From Pseudolabrys sp. FHR47 (GTDB lineage: Bacteria > Pseudomonadota > Alphaproteobacteria > Rhizobiales > Xanthobacteraceae): a DNA stretch of 64,000 nucleotides. Of the stretch, positions 47,048 to 56,694 are shown in pieces. Positions within the stretch are counted from its first letter, which is position 1, and every line of letters starts with the position of its first letter. Where the stretch lies: NCBI RefSeq assembly GCF_005153485.1, contig NZ_CP039740.1:1305001-1369000 (forward strand), read 5' to 3'. The notes beneath the pieces were generated by a model. That model did no database searches, was not told where the DNA came from, and saw nothing but the letters and a program-made list of their open reading frames with translations. The position numbers and the translations under genes are program-made.

Positions 47048-47524
47048 ATGGAAACCGACATGATCGAAACGCTGCAAAATCTCGTCAATCGGCTCAAGGT
47101 GGCCTGGGCCGAACGGGCCATTGCGCTCAAGGCGCTCAGCTTTGCCATGATCGGCGTGGTCAACACGGCGATCGACTTTTCCATTTTCTGGACCGCGAAC
47201 CAACTGCTCGGCTGGCGGCTGGTGCCGGCCAACGTCATCGCCTGGGTCACGGCGGTGTCGTTCTCCTACGCGATGAATTCGTTCATCACCTTCGGCCCCG
47301 AGTCCGGCCGGGTGCTGCGCTGGCGCGATTATGCGACCTTCGTCGCTTCCGGCATTGCTGGCATGGTCGCCTCAACAACTACGTTGGTGCTGCTCTCCTA
47401 TGTGATGCCGGTACTGGCCGCAAAGCTCATCTCGATTCTGGTCAGCTTCGTGGTCAATTTTTCGCTGTCGCACTTCGTGGTGTTCCGGAAGCGCGAAAAA
47501 CCGAGCGAGAATCCGACGGCGTAG
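47048..47524 (+). CDS. GtrA family membrane protein (candidate lipid-linked sugar flippase)
   Basis: 158 residues from ATG 47048 (an in-frame TTG lies at 47030). Four hydrophobic helices with [35 protein letters not shown] and the last [10 protein letters not shown] identify GtrA. The family is thought to flip undecaprenyl-linked sugars. It is divergent from the GT2 gene, so the trio GtrA, GT2 and deacetylase looks like one envelope-glycan pathway. Confidence 0.9.
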   Translation: METDMIETLQNLVNRLKVAWAERAIALKALSFAMIGVVNTAIDFSIFWTANQLLGWRLVPANVIAWVTAVSFSYAMNSFITFGPESGRVLRWRDYATFVASGIAGMVASTTTLVLLSYVMPVLAAKLISILVSFVVNFSLSHFVVFRKREKPSENPTA

Positions 47525-47624
47525 AACGCAGCTTTCCGCCAGGCCGCGGCGGTCTGGACGCAAAATTCTGCTAGATTTTCGGCAACGACACCGTCGTCGC
47601 AATTTGCGCAGAAAGGACGTCGTC

Positions 47625-48905
47625 ATGACCGCGCCACGCCCGTCCAAGAGGCAGATCGGCAATCATCTGCTCAAGCCCGAGACCCTGATGCTCGGCTATG
47701 GCTACGATCCCATGCTGTCGGAGGGGGCGGTGAAGCCGCCGGTGTTCCTGACCTCGACCTTCGTGTTCGGTTCGGCGGAGGAGGGGCGCGATTTCTTCGA
47801 CTATGTGTCGGGGCGCAAGACGCCGCCGGCCGGCACCGGCGCTGGGCTCGTCTATTCGCGCTTCAATCATCCCAACAGTGAGATCGTCGAGGATCGTCTC
47901 GCCGTCTATGAAGGCGCGGAATCCGCCATCCTGTTCTCGTCGGGCATGTCGGCGATCTCGACCTCGCTGATGGCCTATACGCGGCCCGGCGATGTCATCG
48001 TGCATTCGCAGCCGCTCTATGGCGGCACCGAGACGCTGCTCACCAAAACCTTCGCGCAGTTCGGCATCAAGGCGGTGCCGTTCGACGACGGCGTCAGCGA
48101 AGCCGCCATTCGCGCGGCGTTGACGCAGGCGCAGAAGCTCGGCCGCGTCGCCGTGGTGCTGATCGAGACGCCGTCCAACCCCACCAATACGCTGGTCGAT
48201 GTCGCGCTGGTGCGCCGTCTCGCCGACGAGGTTGGCGCGGCGCAAGGCCACCGGCCGATCGTCGCCTGTGACAACACATTGCTCGGTCCGGTGTTTCAGC
48301 GCCCGCTGGATTTCGGCGCTGATCTCTCGCTCTATTCGCTGACCAAATATGTCGGCGGCCATTCCGACCTGATCGCGGGCGCTGCGCTCGGAAGCCAAGC
48401 GGTGATCGGCCCGGTGAAGGCGCTGCGCAGCGCTATCGGCACGCAGCTCGATCCGCATTCGTGCTGGATGCTCGGCCGCTCGCTGGAAACACTGTCGCTG
48501 CGCATGGAGAAGGCCAACGCCAATGCGAAAGTCGTTGCCGAATTCCTGCGCGATCATCCGCGTGTCGCCAAGGTTCATTATCTGCCGCTCCTCGGCGACG
48601 GCGCCGCGCGCGACACCTATGAGCGGCAGTGCACCGGCGCGGGTTCGACCTTCTCATTCGATATCAAAGGCGGGCAGGCGGAAGCCTTCGCCTTCCTCAA
48701 TGCGCTGCAGGTGTTCAAGTTGGCCGTCAGTCTCGGCGGCACCGAGTCGCTCGCCAGCCATCCGGCGGCCATGACGCATTCCGGTGTGCCGGCCGATGTT
48801 CGCGCCCGGATCGGCGTGCTCGACACCACGATCCGCCTGTCGGTCGGCATTGAGCACCCGGACGATCTGATCGCCGATATCGCGCAGGCGCTGGCGCAGG
48901 GCTGA
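47625..48905 (+). CDS. Cys/Met metabolism PLP-dependent enzyme (cystathionine gamma-synthase family)
   Basis: 426 residues from ATG 47625 (AAAGGA upstream). [35 protein letters not shown] and [16 protein letters not shown] with the PLP-binding Lys are the family motifs, together with DLIAGAALG. The insertion [10 protein letters not shown] before the substrate loop and the overall length fit the methionine gamma-lyase / O-acetylhomoserine-like group. Function within the group is not resolved. No Met biosynthesis gene is adjacent; the phn genes follow downstream on the same strand. Confidence 0.88.
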   Translation: MTAPRPSKRQIGNHLLKPETLMLGYGYDPMLSEGAVKPPVFLTSTFVFGSAEEGRDFFDYVSGRKTPPAGTGAGLVYSRFNHPNSEIVEDRLAVYEGAESAILFSSGMSAISTSLMAYTRPGDVIVHSQPLYGGTETLLTKTFAQFGIKAVPFDDGVSEAAIRAALTQAQKLGRVAVVLIETPSNPTNTLVDVALVRRLADEVGAAQGHRPIVACDNTLLGPVFQRPLDFGADLSLYSLTKYVGGHSDLIAGAALGSQAVIGPVKALRSAIGTQLDPHSCWMLGRSLETLSLRMEKANANAKVVAEFLRDHPRVAKVHYLPLLGDGAARDTYERQCTGAGSTFSFDIKGGQAEAFAFLNALQVFKLAVSLGGTESLASHPAAMTHSGVPADVRARIGVLDTTIRLSVGIEHPDDLIADIAQALAQG

Positions 48906-48994
48906 GCGGTTCGCGATAGCCTGCCCTTGTGTGTTGGGTGCCCGATGCTAAGCTTCCCCCAAATTCCGGTTCACGGAACAAAATGGGGGGAACC

Positions 48995-49960
48995 ATGGCA
49001 CGGCCTATCACGACGCTCGCGGCATTGTTCGCGGCCTGTGTATTCAGCGCGGCAACGGCGCAGGCCCAGGATTGCCCGCGCGGCGATCTCGACAAGATGT
49101 ATTGCGACAGCAATGGCGACATGGTGGCGGATACGCCGGCCGATCCAAAGCAGCGCGTGAACCCGTCCGTCCTGGTTTTCGCCTACACGCCGGTCGAAGA
49201 TCCCGCCGTTTACGGCAAGGTCTGGGATGGCTTCATCAAGCACATGGAGAAGCTGACCGGAAAGAAGGTCGTGTTCTTCCCCGTGCAGTCCAACGCCGCG
49301 GAGATCGAGGCGATGCGCTCGGGCCGGCTGCACGTCGCGGGGTTCAACACCGGCTCGAATCCGATCGCGGTCAATTGCGCGGGCTTCGTGCCGCTCGCCA
49401 TCATGGGTGGCAAGAACGGCGAGTTCGGCTACGAGATGGAGATCATCGTTCCCGCCGACAGCGCGATCAAGTCGCCGGCCGATCTCAAAGGCAAGAAGAT
49501 TGCTTTCACCGAGCCGACCTCCAATTCCGGCTTCAAGGCGCCATCGGCGATCCTGAAAGCCGATTTCAATCTGGAGAAGGACCGCGACTACACCGCCGTG
49601 TTCTCCGGCAAGCATGACAACTCGGTGATTGGCGTCGCCAACAAGGATTATGAAGCGGCCGCGATCGCCAACGAGGTGATGTTCCGCATGTTCGCCCGCA
49701 ACGTGGTCGACAAGGCGAAAATCCGGACGATTTACAAATCCGATACCTTCCCGACGACCGGCTACGGCGTCGCGCATAATCTCGATCCGGCACTGACCGA
49801 GAAGATCAAGGAGGCCTTCTTCACCTTCCCGTGGGAAGGCTCGGCGCTCAAGGCCGAGTTCAAGGGGCAGGACCGGTTCGTGCCGATCACCTACAAGAAG
49901 GACTGGAACGTCATTCGCAAGATCGATGCGGCGAATGGCGTGAAGTATTCCTGCAAGTAG
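48995..49960 (+). CDS. phnD: Phosphonate/phosphite ABC transporter substrate-binding protein
   Basis: 321 residues from ATG 48995, GGGGGGAA just upstream. Signal peptide [45 protein letters not shown] and [18 protein letters not shown], with the T-S-x-S-G binding-loop, mark the PhnD family. [17 protein letters not shown] is the C-terminal feature. First gene of phnD-phnC-phnE-phnE, with only 13 bp to phnC. No phn catabolic gene follows, so import of phosphonate, phosphite or phosphate is all that can be said. Confidence 0.92.
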   Translation: MARPITTLAALFAACVFSAATAQAQDCPRGDLDKMYCDSNGDMVADTPADPKQRVNPSVLVFAYTPVEDPAVYGKVWDGFIKHMEKLTGKKVVFFPVQSNAAEIEAMRSGRLHVAGFNTGSNPIAVNCAGFVPLAIMGGKNGEFGYEMEIIVPADSAIKSPADLKGKKIAFTEPTSNSGFKAPSAILKADFNLEKDRDYTAVFSGKHDNSVIGVANKDYEAAAIANEVMFRMFARNVVDKAKIRTIYKSDTFPTTGYGVAHNLDPALTEKIKEAFFTFPWEGSALKAEFKGQDRFVPITYKKDWNVIRKIDAANGVKYSCK

Positions 49961-49973
49961 CCTGGCCCAGGCC

Positions 49974-50828
49974 ATGCTGCGTATCCGCGGGCTGACGAAG
50001 CGCTACCGCACCGGCGATCTCGCGCTCGACCGCGTCGATCTCGACGTGGCGCAAGGCGAGGTCGTGGCGCTGATCGGGCCTTCGGGCGCCGGCAAGTCGA
50101 CGCTGATCCGCTGCATCAACCGGCTCGTCGAACCGACTGCCGGCACCATCGCGCTCAACGGCGTCGAGATCACCACCCTGGGCACGAGCGCGCTGCGGCG
50201 CGCCCGGCGCAAGCTCGGGATGATCTTCCAAGAATATGCTTTGGTCGAGCGGCTGTCGGTGATGGAGAACGTGCTGAGCGGCCGGCTCGGTTATGTCGGC
50301 TTCTGGCGCAGCTATATGCGGAAATTTCCGCAAGCCGACATCGACGAAGCCTTCCGGCTCTTGGCGCGGGTCGGTCTCGATCACATGGTCGACAAGCGCG
50401 CCGATGCGCTGTCCGGCGGCCAGCGCCAGCGCGTCGGCATTTGTCGCGCGCTGATCCAGAACCCCGACCTGCTGCTGGTCGATGAGCCGACCGCCTCGCT
50501 CGATCCGAAGACATCGCGGCAGATCATGCGGCTGATCACCGAACTGTGCCGCGAGCGCAATTTGTCGGCCATCGTCAATATTCACGACGTCCAGCTTGCG
50601 CAGATGTTCGCCACGCGCATCGTCGGCCTGCGGCAAGGCACGATCGTGTATGACGGCCCGCCCGACGGCCTGACGCCGGACGTATTGACCCGCATCTACG
50701 GCGAAGAGGACTGGTCGGCGACGACGAAGCGGTCGCCGGACGCGGACGATGAAGAGGAAGCGCCGGAGGCGTTCGGTGGGCTGGAGCCGGCACCGCTCGA
50801 CCGCGATCGCATGGCGGGGCTGAGGTGA
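49974..50828 (+). CDS. phnC: Phosphonate ABC transporter ATP-binding protein
   Basis: 284 residues. [20 protein letters not shown] at the N-terminus; Walker [10 protein letters not shown] (35-43), signature [15 protein letters not shown], Walker [32 protein letters not shown] is typical of PhnC. A C-terminal acidic extension ([12 protein letters not shown]) of ~35 residues is unusual for PhnC. It is followed by the first permease gene after 1 bp. Confidence 0.95.
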   Translation: MLRIRGLTKRYRTGDLALDRVDLDVAQGEVVALIGPSGAGKSTLIRCINRLVEPTAGTIALNGVEITTLGTSALRRARRKLGMIFQEYALVERLSVMENVLSGRLGYVGFWRSYMRKFPQADIDEAFRLLARVGLDHMVDKRADALSGGQRQRVGICRALIQNPDLLLVDEPTASLDPKTSRQIMRLITELCRERNLSAIVNIHDVQLAQMFATRIVGLRQGTIVYDGPPDGLTPDVLTRIYGEEDWSATTKRSPDADDEEEAPEAFGGLEPAPLDRDRMAGLR

Positions 50829-50829
50829 G

Positions 50830-51645
50830 ATGAGCATCGCCAGTTCAGCGCCTGCCGTTAAGCGGGTCTGGCGCAAGCCGCCGCTGATCAAGAGCGCGGC
50901 ATTGCGCTGGGGCATTGGCGTCGCCGCGGCGCTCTACCTCGCCGCAGCCCTCGGCACCACCGAGATCAACTGGGCGCGCGTCTGGGAAGGGCTGCCACGC
51001 GGCGCACGCTTCTTCGCCTCGTTCTTTCCGCCGGATTTCACCACCCGCTCGTCCGAGATATTCGACGGCATTCTGGAAAGCATCTGGATGACTCTGGTCG
51101 CCACGGCGATCGGCATCGTGCTATCGATTCCCATCGGGCTTGGCGCGGCCAAGAACATTGCGCCGGCGCCGGTCTATTATGTCTGCCGCGGCTTTCTTGC
51201 TGTCTCGCGCAGCTTCCAGGAGATCATCCTCGCGATCTTCTTCGTCAAACTGTTCGGCTTCGGTCCGTTCGCCGGAGTCGTGACGCTCGCCTTCGCCACC
51301 ATCGGCTTCTACGGCAAGCTGCTCGCCGAGGACATTGAGGACATGGACCCCAGCCAGGCGGAAGCCGTGCGCGCAACCGGCGCGAGCTGGCTGCAATGGG
51401 TCAATTTCGGCATTCAGCCGCAGGTGTTGCCGCGTATGCTGGGCCTTGCCCTCTACCGCGTCGACATCAATTTCCGCGAGTCGGCGGTGGTCGGCATTGT
51501 CGGCGCCGGCGGCATCGGCGCCACGCTCGACACCGCCTTCAACCGCTACGAATTCGATTCAGCCGCCGCCATCCTGCTGGTCATCATCGGCATCGTGATG
51601 CTGATGGAGTACCTCTCCGGCTACGTCCGGCGCTGGGTGCAGTGA
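50830..51645 (+). CDS. phnE: Phosphonate ABC transporter permease, first copy
   Basis: 271 residues. Six or so hydrophobic helices; the ABC permease EAA-like loop is EAVRATGASWLQWVNFGIQPQVLP, and RVDINFRESAVVGIVGAGGIG is a PhnE signature. The stop codon is followed immediately by a second phnE (ATG at 51645). Confidence 0.94.
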   Translation: MSIASSAPAVKRVWRKPPLIKSAALRWGIGVAAALYLAAALGTTEINWARVWEGLPRGARFFASFFPPDFTTRSSEIFDGILESIWMTLVATAIGIVLSIPIGLGAAKNIAPAPVYYVCRGFLAVSRSFQEIILAIFFVKLFGFGPFAGVVTLAFATIGFYGKLLAEDIEDMDPSQAEAVRATGASWLQWVNFGIQPQVLPRMLGLALYRVDINFRESAVVGIVGAGGIGATLDTAFNRYEFDSAAAILLVIIGIVMLMEYLSGYVRRWVQ

Positions 51646-52460
51646 TGGCGGTCTCGGTCCGGCAAGGTACGAAAATCTGGCAGCGCCGCGAGCGCGCCGT
51701 GCAGTTTTCGATCTGGGCCGCGTGGTTCGTCGCTGCCGTCGTCCTCGTCGTAAGCTGGAGCTTCATCAGCGAGAAGACGATCTGGCCCTTCGTGCTCGAC
51801 GCGCCGCAACAGGCCGCCGATCTCGGCGTCCGCATGGTGCCGCCCGACTGGGGATTTATCGGCGCGCTGTGGCGGCCGATGTGGGACACGATCAACATGG
51901 CGACGCTCGGCACGCTGATGGGCATCGCGATCGCTGTGCCGGTTGCATACTGCGCGGCGCGCAACACCACGCCGAGCGTCGCTGTGCTGCGGCCGCTCGC
52001 GCTGTTCGTGATCGTGTCGTCGCGCTCGATCAATTCTCTGATCTGGGCGCTGATGCTGGTCACGATCATCGGCCCCGGCGTGTTCGCCGGCATCTTGGCG
52101 ATCGGGTTTCGCTCGATCGGCTTCTGCGCGAAGCTGTTGTACGAGGCGATCGAGGAGATCGATGAGTCCCAGGTCGAGGCGGTGCGCGCGACAGGGGCGA
52201 GTTCGGCGCAGGTGACGTCTTACGGAGTCGTGCCGCAGGTCATGCCGGCCTTCGCCGGCATTTCCGTGTTCCGCTGGGACATCAACATCCGCGAATCGAC
52301 GGTGCTTGGGCTGGTCGGGGCGGGCGGCATCGGCCTGCCGCTGAACTCGGCGATCACGACATTGGCCTGGACCAAGGTGTCGCTGATCCTGCTGGTGATC
52401 ATCGCCAGCGTCGTTCTCAGCGAATGGATCTCGGCCAAGGTGCGCCAGGCGATTATCTGA
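51645..52460 (+). CDS. phnE: Phosphonate ABC transporter permease, second copy
   Basis: 271 residues from ATG 51645, which overlaps the first phnE stop by one base. EAVRATGASSAQVTSYGVVPQVMPAF and RWDINIRESTVLGLVGAGGIG parallel the first copy; the two probably form a heterodimeric channel. The stop lies 12 bp before the stop codon of the orphan hisG tail on the opposite strand. Confidence 0.94.
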   Translation: MAVSVRQGTKIWQRRERAVQFSIWAAWFVAAVVLVVSWSFISEKTIWPFVLDAPQQAADLGVRMVPPDWGFIGALWRPMWDTINMATLGTLMGIAIAVPVAYCAARNTTPSVAVLRPLALFVIVSSRSINSLIWALMLVTIIGPGVFAGILAIGFRSIGFCAKLLYEAIEEIDESQVEAVRATGASSAQVTSYGVVPQVMPAFAGISVFRWDINIRESTVLGLVGAGGIGLPLNSAITTLAWTKVSLILLVIIASVVLSEWISAKVRQAII

Positions 52461-52472
52461 CGCGGCGAGCTG

Positions 52473-52632
52473 CTACAAAGCCGCTTCCAGCTTGGCGTAC
52501 AGCGGGTTCTCTTTCGAAAACACGTAATCGAGGTCGGCCACCGCGACCGCTTCGGCGCCGCGTTCGCGCAGGAAGGCCGTCAGCGCATAGACCTCGCCCG
52601 GCGGGCAGTGCAGCGTCAGCATGCCCGAGGAG
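52473..52632 (-). pseudogene. hisG: Orphan duplicate of the hisG 3' end
   Basis: These 160 bp align without gaps to 53857-54016, the last 160 bp of intact hisG, with 16 mismatches (90%). Both start exactly at the TAG stop. Read in frame, the tail encodes [16 protein letters not shown] through [12 protein letters not shown]; only one residue differs in the shared 48 (Y for F). Homology ends at SSGM; beyond it the sequence is unrelated. There is no start codon of its own for HisG. The pattern fits a displaced gene end, not an independent gene. Confidence 0.9.
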
Positions 52633-52708
52633 CCACGTCCGGAGGGGGGCAAAGGCAGAAATCTGGGGACGACTCCCGCCATACCAGCCGACGGTCAGAC
52701 CGACTTAG

Positions 52709-53686
52709 TCAGAGGGTGACCTTCGATCGAACGACGCGAATAGTAGGGTAGCCGTGCTTTTTGAGGAAAAGTCGGGCTTTCACTTCGGCGTCTTTGGGGG
52801 CGAGCGGCCCGATCAGAATTTCCTTGATGTTGCCGCGCTCTTTAAGAGGTAAATCCGCCTCGACATAATGCTTGATGCGGTCGCCGATTTTTAATTGCTT
52901 ACGGATGTCGTCGAATTTGCCCGGCAGGTTCATGATGACATAGCGAACCTCGCGCTCGTTTGCGTACTTGATATCCTTCGCGGTCAGGCAATTCCAGACA
53001 AGTTGCGAAGCGATAAATTCCGTCTCTATGGCGTGGATGAATTGCAGTAAAACTTCCTTGTCTCTTGGCATCTTGATGTGCGCCTTGCCGTAGCGGCTGA
53101 CGACTTCGGCGGCCTTTTCAATCCCGCACCTGTGCCGCGCACGCGTGGCAGGTTCACCATAGATCACGCGACCGACATGCAGGTTCTCGCTCGCCTTATC
53201 GCTCAGTGTGTCTTTGTCGGGTTGAAACAGCGGCGGTGCGAAGCCGATAGCGAAACCGCGTCCTGCGTCTCCGTATTCCAACCATTGTTGATGATCGTCG
53301 CGGTGCTTGCTGAGGCTGAACAAGTAGAATTCGAAGGTATCGACCAACGAATTCGCTTCGAGCATGTCGTCTAGACCGCAGCAAATAGAGCGTTGGAAAG
53401 GATTTTTCGACCAGCCGACCGACCTCATCTCCTCGCGAGCAATCTGGAGCGAATATTCGAACTCGGTTTCGTCCCGCTGATGCAAATGGCGAAAGCACCA
53501 AATCTGTTGCTTCTTCAAAATGCTACGGAACGGGACACCACTCGTATAATGATAGAGCGCATCGACGGGCGTGGTCGCATTCTGCTCTTTGAGCAATTGC
53601 TTTTGTGACCAATTGACGAACCCAGACACTGCGGCGCGGGCTTTGCGCGGCAAATGGTCGTATCGCGTATTGTAGGGGTCGGTCAT
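52709..53686 (-). CDS. DUF2971 family protein in an accessory insertion
   Basis: 325 residues from ATG 53686 (a TTG at 53737 is an alternative). DUF2971 features: ALYHYTSGVPFRSILKKQQIW, FEYSLQIAREEM, YLFSLSKHRDDHQQWLEYG, GRGFAIGF and KYANEREVRYV. The family is common in accessory DNA; I know of no established biochemical activity. Three 60-base stretches I counted (from 53041, 53281 and 53461) are 47-50% GC, against 78% in a hisG stretch at 54121. Two direct repeats GCTAAGGGTC (53766 and 53811) lie upstream. Horizontal origin is likely. Confidence 0.85.
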   Translation of the reverse strand: MTDPYNTRYDHLPRKARAAVSGFVNWSQKQLLKEQNATTPVDALYHYTSGVPFRSILKKQQIWCFRHLHQRDETEFEYSLQIAREEMRSVGWSKNPFQRSICCGLDDMLEANSLVDTFEFYLFSLSKHRDDHQQWLEYGDAGRGFAIGFAPPLFQPDKDTLSDKASENLHVGRVIYGEPATRARHRCGIEKAAEVVSRYGKAHIKMPRDKEVLLQFIHAIETEFIASQLVWNCLTAKDIKYANEREVRYVIMNLPGKFDDIRKQLKIGDRIKHYVEADLPLKERGNIKEILIGPLAPKDAEVKARLFLKKHGYPTIRVVRSKVTL

Positions 53687-53856
53687 CAGGTTTGGAGCCA
53701 ATGCTCCATTGAGCAACGGGCTGAGCGATCGGGTCAAGGCCTAAAATGAATGGTCCGGCAGGTCCGCTAAGGGTCGGCGCTGATCTAAAAGACCCTGCTC
53801 GATCACGTCGGCTAAGGGTCACTAAGTGACATGGCAGTCGGCTGTGCGCAACCGCC

Positions 53857-54828
53857 CTACAACGCCGCTTCCAGCTTCGCGAACAGCGGGTTCTCCTTCG
53901 AGAACACGTAATCGAGGTCGGCCACCGCGACGGCTTCCGCGCCGCGCTCGCGCAGGAACGCGGTGAGGGCGTAGACCTCGCCCGGCGGGCAATGCAGCGT
54001 CAGCATGCCGGACGAGGTCGGCCCGCCGAACGGCGTTGCCACGCCGAATTTCGTTTTGGCGTCTTCGACCAGTTTGGCGTCGCAGGCGGCAAAGCGCGAG
54101 CGCACCTCGCGATAGGCGCGGGCGCGCGCCTGCGCGGCGATGCGGTCGAGGATGACGCGCGCGGTCTCGCGCGTGCCGTTCTCCCAGTTCGCGGTGCGCG
54201 CGGCGACGAGATTGGCCTGCGAACGCAGCATGACGCCGTCGTCGACGATCTTCAGCGCATTGGCGGCGAGCGTCGTGCCGGTGGTGGTGATGTCGACGAT
54301 GAGTTCGGCGGTGCCGGCGGCCGGTGCGCCTTCGGTCGCGCCCGCGCTCTCGACGATGCGATAGTCGATGATGCCATGCGCCGAGAAGAACTCGCGCGTC
54401 AGGTTGATGTATTTGGTCGCGACCCGCATCTTGCGGCCGTGATGCTGACGGAAGCCGGTGGCGACGTCGTCGATGTCGGCCATGGTGCGCACGTCGATCC
54501 AGGCCTGCGGCACTGCGACCACGACATTGGCGAAACCGAAGCCGAGCGGCTCGATGAGCACGACCTTGTCGTCGGCATCGGCGATCTGCTCGCGGATCAG
54601 ATCCTCGCCGGTCACGCCCATGTGGACGGCGCCGGCGGCGAGCTGTGCCGTGATCTCGCTCGCCGAGAGATAGGCGACCTCGACGCCGTCGAGCCCGGCG
54701 ACGGCGCCGCGATAGTCGCGGGCGCCGCGCGGCTTGACGAGTTGCAGGCCGGAGCGCGCGAAGAAGGCTTCGGCGTTTTCCTGCAGGCGGCCCTTGGCGG
54801 GCACGGCGAGAACCAGCGGCGCGCTCAT
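53857..54828 (-). CDS. hisG: ATP phosphoribosyltransferase (histidine biosynthesis step 1)
   Basis: 323 residues from ATG 54828; GGAGG lies 6 nt upstream, and the ATGA overlaps the hisZ stop. [34 protein letters not shown] and [23 protein letters not shown] (PRPP loop) are canonical. At 323 residues it exceeds the ~210-230 of the short HisG form that needs HisZ. It includes a C-terminal domain of which the last 53 residues ([10 protein letters not shown]...KLEAAL) are the duplicated part. Its final 160 bp may be foreign. Confidence 0.96.
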   Translation of the reverse strand: MSAPLVLAVPAKGRLQENAEAFFARSGLQLVKPRGARDYRGAVAGLDGVEVAYLSASEITAQLAAGAVHMGVTGEDLIREQIADADDKVVLIEPLGFGFANVVVAVPQAWIDVRTMADIDDVATGFRQHHGRKMRVATKYINLTREFFSAHGIIDYRIVESAGATEGAPAAGTAELIVDITTTGTTLAANALKIVDDGVMLRSQANLVAARTANWENGTRETARVILDRIAAQARARAYREVRSRFAACDAKLVEDAKTKFGVATPFGGPTSSGMLTLHCPPGEVYALTAFLRERGAEAVAVADLDYVFSKENPLFAKLEAAL

Positions 54829-55988
54829 GCAGCGCCTCCATAGACGGCGAGGCGTTCGATCCACACTGCAAAGCCAATCGCCGGGATCGGTTCGGCGGCG
54901 CCGAGTCGTGTCAGCAGGCCGTCATAGCGCCCGCCCGAGACCAGCGGATCGCCGGTGCGCGAGGGGTCGGTGAGCTCGAAGACGAAGCCAGTGTAGTAGT
55001 CGAAGCCGCGGCCGAAGGCGGTCGAGAAATGCACGCGCTTCAAGTCGATGTCGCGCGCGGCGAGGAAGCCGTTGCGGCTCTCCAAAAGGTCGAGAGCGGG
55101 CGCGAGTTCAGTCGCGAGATTGGCGTCGGCCGCGAGCGCGCGCAGTTCCGCGGCGGCCTCGTCCGGGTCGCCGGCGATGGCGAGGAAGCGCTCGATCAGC
55201 CCGCGGATGTCGCGCGGCAGTTTGGTCGAGGCGCCCAGCGCCGATTGCTCGAGGAAGCGATCGGCGATCTCAGCGACCGAGCGGCCGCCGACGGCGGAGA
55301 TGCCGGCGATGGAGAGGAGGTCGGTGACCAGCGCGTGCGCGCCTTTCGGATCGGAGCCGGCGAGCGCGGCGAGCACGCCCTGATATTCCGGGCGGCCGTT
55401 CGTGCCGCCCAGCGCCAGACGATCGAGGTCCTGGGCGAGGTTGGCCTTGCGGTTGAAGTCCTTGACCAGGCGCCGCTTCCACGCCGGAGCGAGGTCGAGC
55501 GCGGCGACCAGCGCCGCGAACAGCGCGACGTCGCCCGTCTTCATGTCGGGGGCAGGCAAGCCGTAGCTCGCGGTGGTCTCGAGCCCCAGAGCGAGCATCT
55601 CCGCATCGGAGGCCGCCGTGTCGGTACGGCCGAAACTCTCGACGCCGCCTTGCTGGAATTCGGCGTTGCCTTCGGCGCGGTGGCGGAAGACGGGTCCGAG
55701 GTAGCAGTAGCTCGCCGGCTTGCCCGCGAGCGGCGAGGCGAGATAGTCGCGCGACACCGGAATGGTGAGGTCCGGCCGCAGGCACAATTCCGCGCCGCCG
55801 GGCGCCGTGGTGAGGAACATGCGGCGGCGAATATCCTCGCCGGACAGGTCGAGGAAGGGCTCGGCCGGCTGCAGGATCGGCGGCGACACGCGCGCATAGC
55901 CGGCGCGCTCATAGGAGGCGAGCAGCGCTTCCGCGCGCGCATCCAAAATGCCCAAAAGTGCCGCCGATTGTGCAGCCGTCCCGTCCAT
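54825..55988 (-). CDS. hisZ: ATP phosphoribosyltransferase regulatory subunit HisZ
   Basis: 387 residues, a HisRS paralogue that lacks tRNA-synthetase activity. It keeps [37 protein letters not shown] and [11 protein letters not shown], and [20 protein letters not shown]; the anticodon domain is absent. It overlaps hisG by 4 bases. In other organisms HisZ activates short-form HisG; here HisG looks longer, which is noted as unusual. Confidence 0.95.
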   Translation of the reverse strand: MDGTAAQSAALLGILDARAEALLASYERAGYARVSPPILQPAEPFLDLSGEDIRRRMFLTTAPGGAELCLRPDLTIPVSRDYLASPLAGKPASYCYLGPVFRHRAEGNAEFQQGGVESFGRTDTAASDAEMLALGLETTASYGLPAPDMKTGDVALFAALVAALDLAPAWKRRLVKDFNRKANLAQDLDRLALGGTNGRPEYQGVLAALAGSDPKGAHALVTDLLSIAGISAVGGRSVAEIADRFLEQSALGASTKLPRDIRGLIERFLAIAGDPDEAAAELRALAADANLATELAPALDLLESRNGFLAARDIDLKRVHFSTAFGRGFDYYTGFVFELTDPSRTGDPLVSGGRYDGLLTRLGAAEPIPAIGFAVWIERLAVYGGAA

Positions 55989-56229
55989 TATCGTCCATTA
56001 CCCCGGTTCTGTGCGGCGCTTTAGCACGTCAGGTTTAAGGTTTCGACGACGAATGCCTGACAAGGTGACCGCAAATCGGGCTTAAATCACTGGCGTCGTT
56101 AACGAATTTTGTCCTGCCCACGCCGAAGGCATTTTGTGCGGCGCGGCATGGGTGGTGCCGACAAGTATCTGACAAGTAAGGAAATTTCAACATTACAGCG
56201 GTTCACTGGTCGCAGGAGGCTCGCGCCCG

Positions 56230-56694
56230 ATGACCGAGGCGGTGACCGAAGAAATGGTGGACGCCTTCTATGAGGCGTTCCTCAACGCGGATTGCGAACG
56301 GCTCGCCGGGATGATCCACGACGACGTGGTGTGGTCCACGAGGGGGCCGGTTGCCGTGCTGCGCTTTTGCGGCGAGCGCCGCGGCAAGGCCGCTATCCTC
56401 GAACTGAGCCGGAAAACGCTTCCTGAGGTCTTCAGCCGCATCCATCTCAAGCGGGAGTCGCTAGTCATCGACGGCGACCGCGCCGCGGTGCTGAACTTGC
56501 AGACGGCACAGCGCCGCAAGGATGGACGCACCACCACTTACCGCTATGCGCACTTTTTCCGTTTCAAGGACGGCAAGATCATCGAAACCACGGCGATCAT
56601 CGACAGTTTCAACGCCGCGGAACAGATGCTGGGCCAGGTTCTGCAAGTCCCGGAACGCGAGCCTGCCGAAGCCGGAATGATGGTGGTTCTATGA
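56230..56694 (+). CDS. NTF2/SnoaL-like protein, first of a tandem pair
   Basis: 154 residues. EEMVDAFYEAFLNADCERLAGMIHDDVVWSTRGP and YRYAHFFRFKDGKIIETTAIIDSFNAAEQMLG are the cone-shaped NTF2-like fold pattern. AGGAGG lies ~11 nt upstream of the ATG. Its stop overlaps the start of the next paralogue (ATGA), so the two are translationally coupled. No ligand or reaction can be assigned. Confidence 0.87.
   Translation: MTEAVTEEMVDAFYEAFLNADCERLAGMIHDDVVWSTRGPVAVLRFCGERRGKAAILELSRKTLPEVFSRIHLKRESLVIDGDRAAVLNLQTAQRRKDGRTTTYRYAHFFRFKDGKIIETTAIIDSFNAAEQMLGQVLQVPEREPAEAGMMVVL

Noticed and set aside
48906..48994. PHO box upstream of phnD
   Set aside because: I saw no CTGTCAT-type direct repeat; only a short inverted repeat near TTCCGGTTCACGGAA.
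52473..52682. Small stand-alone minus-strand gene
   Set aside because: The frame matches the C-terminus of HisG and begins in unrelated sequence; treated as a displaced gene end.
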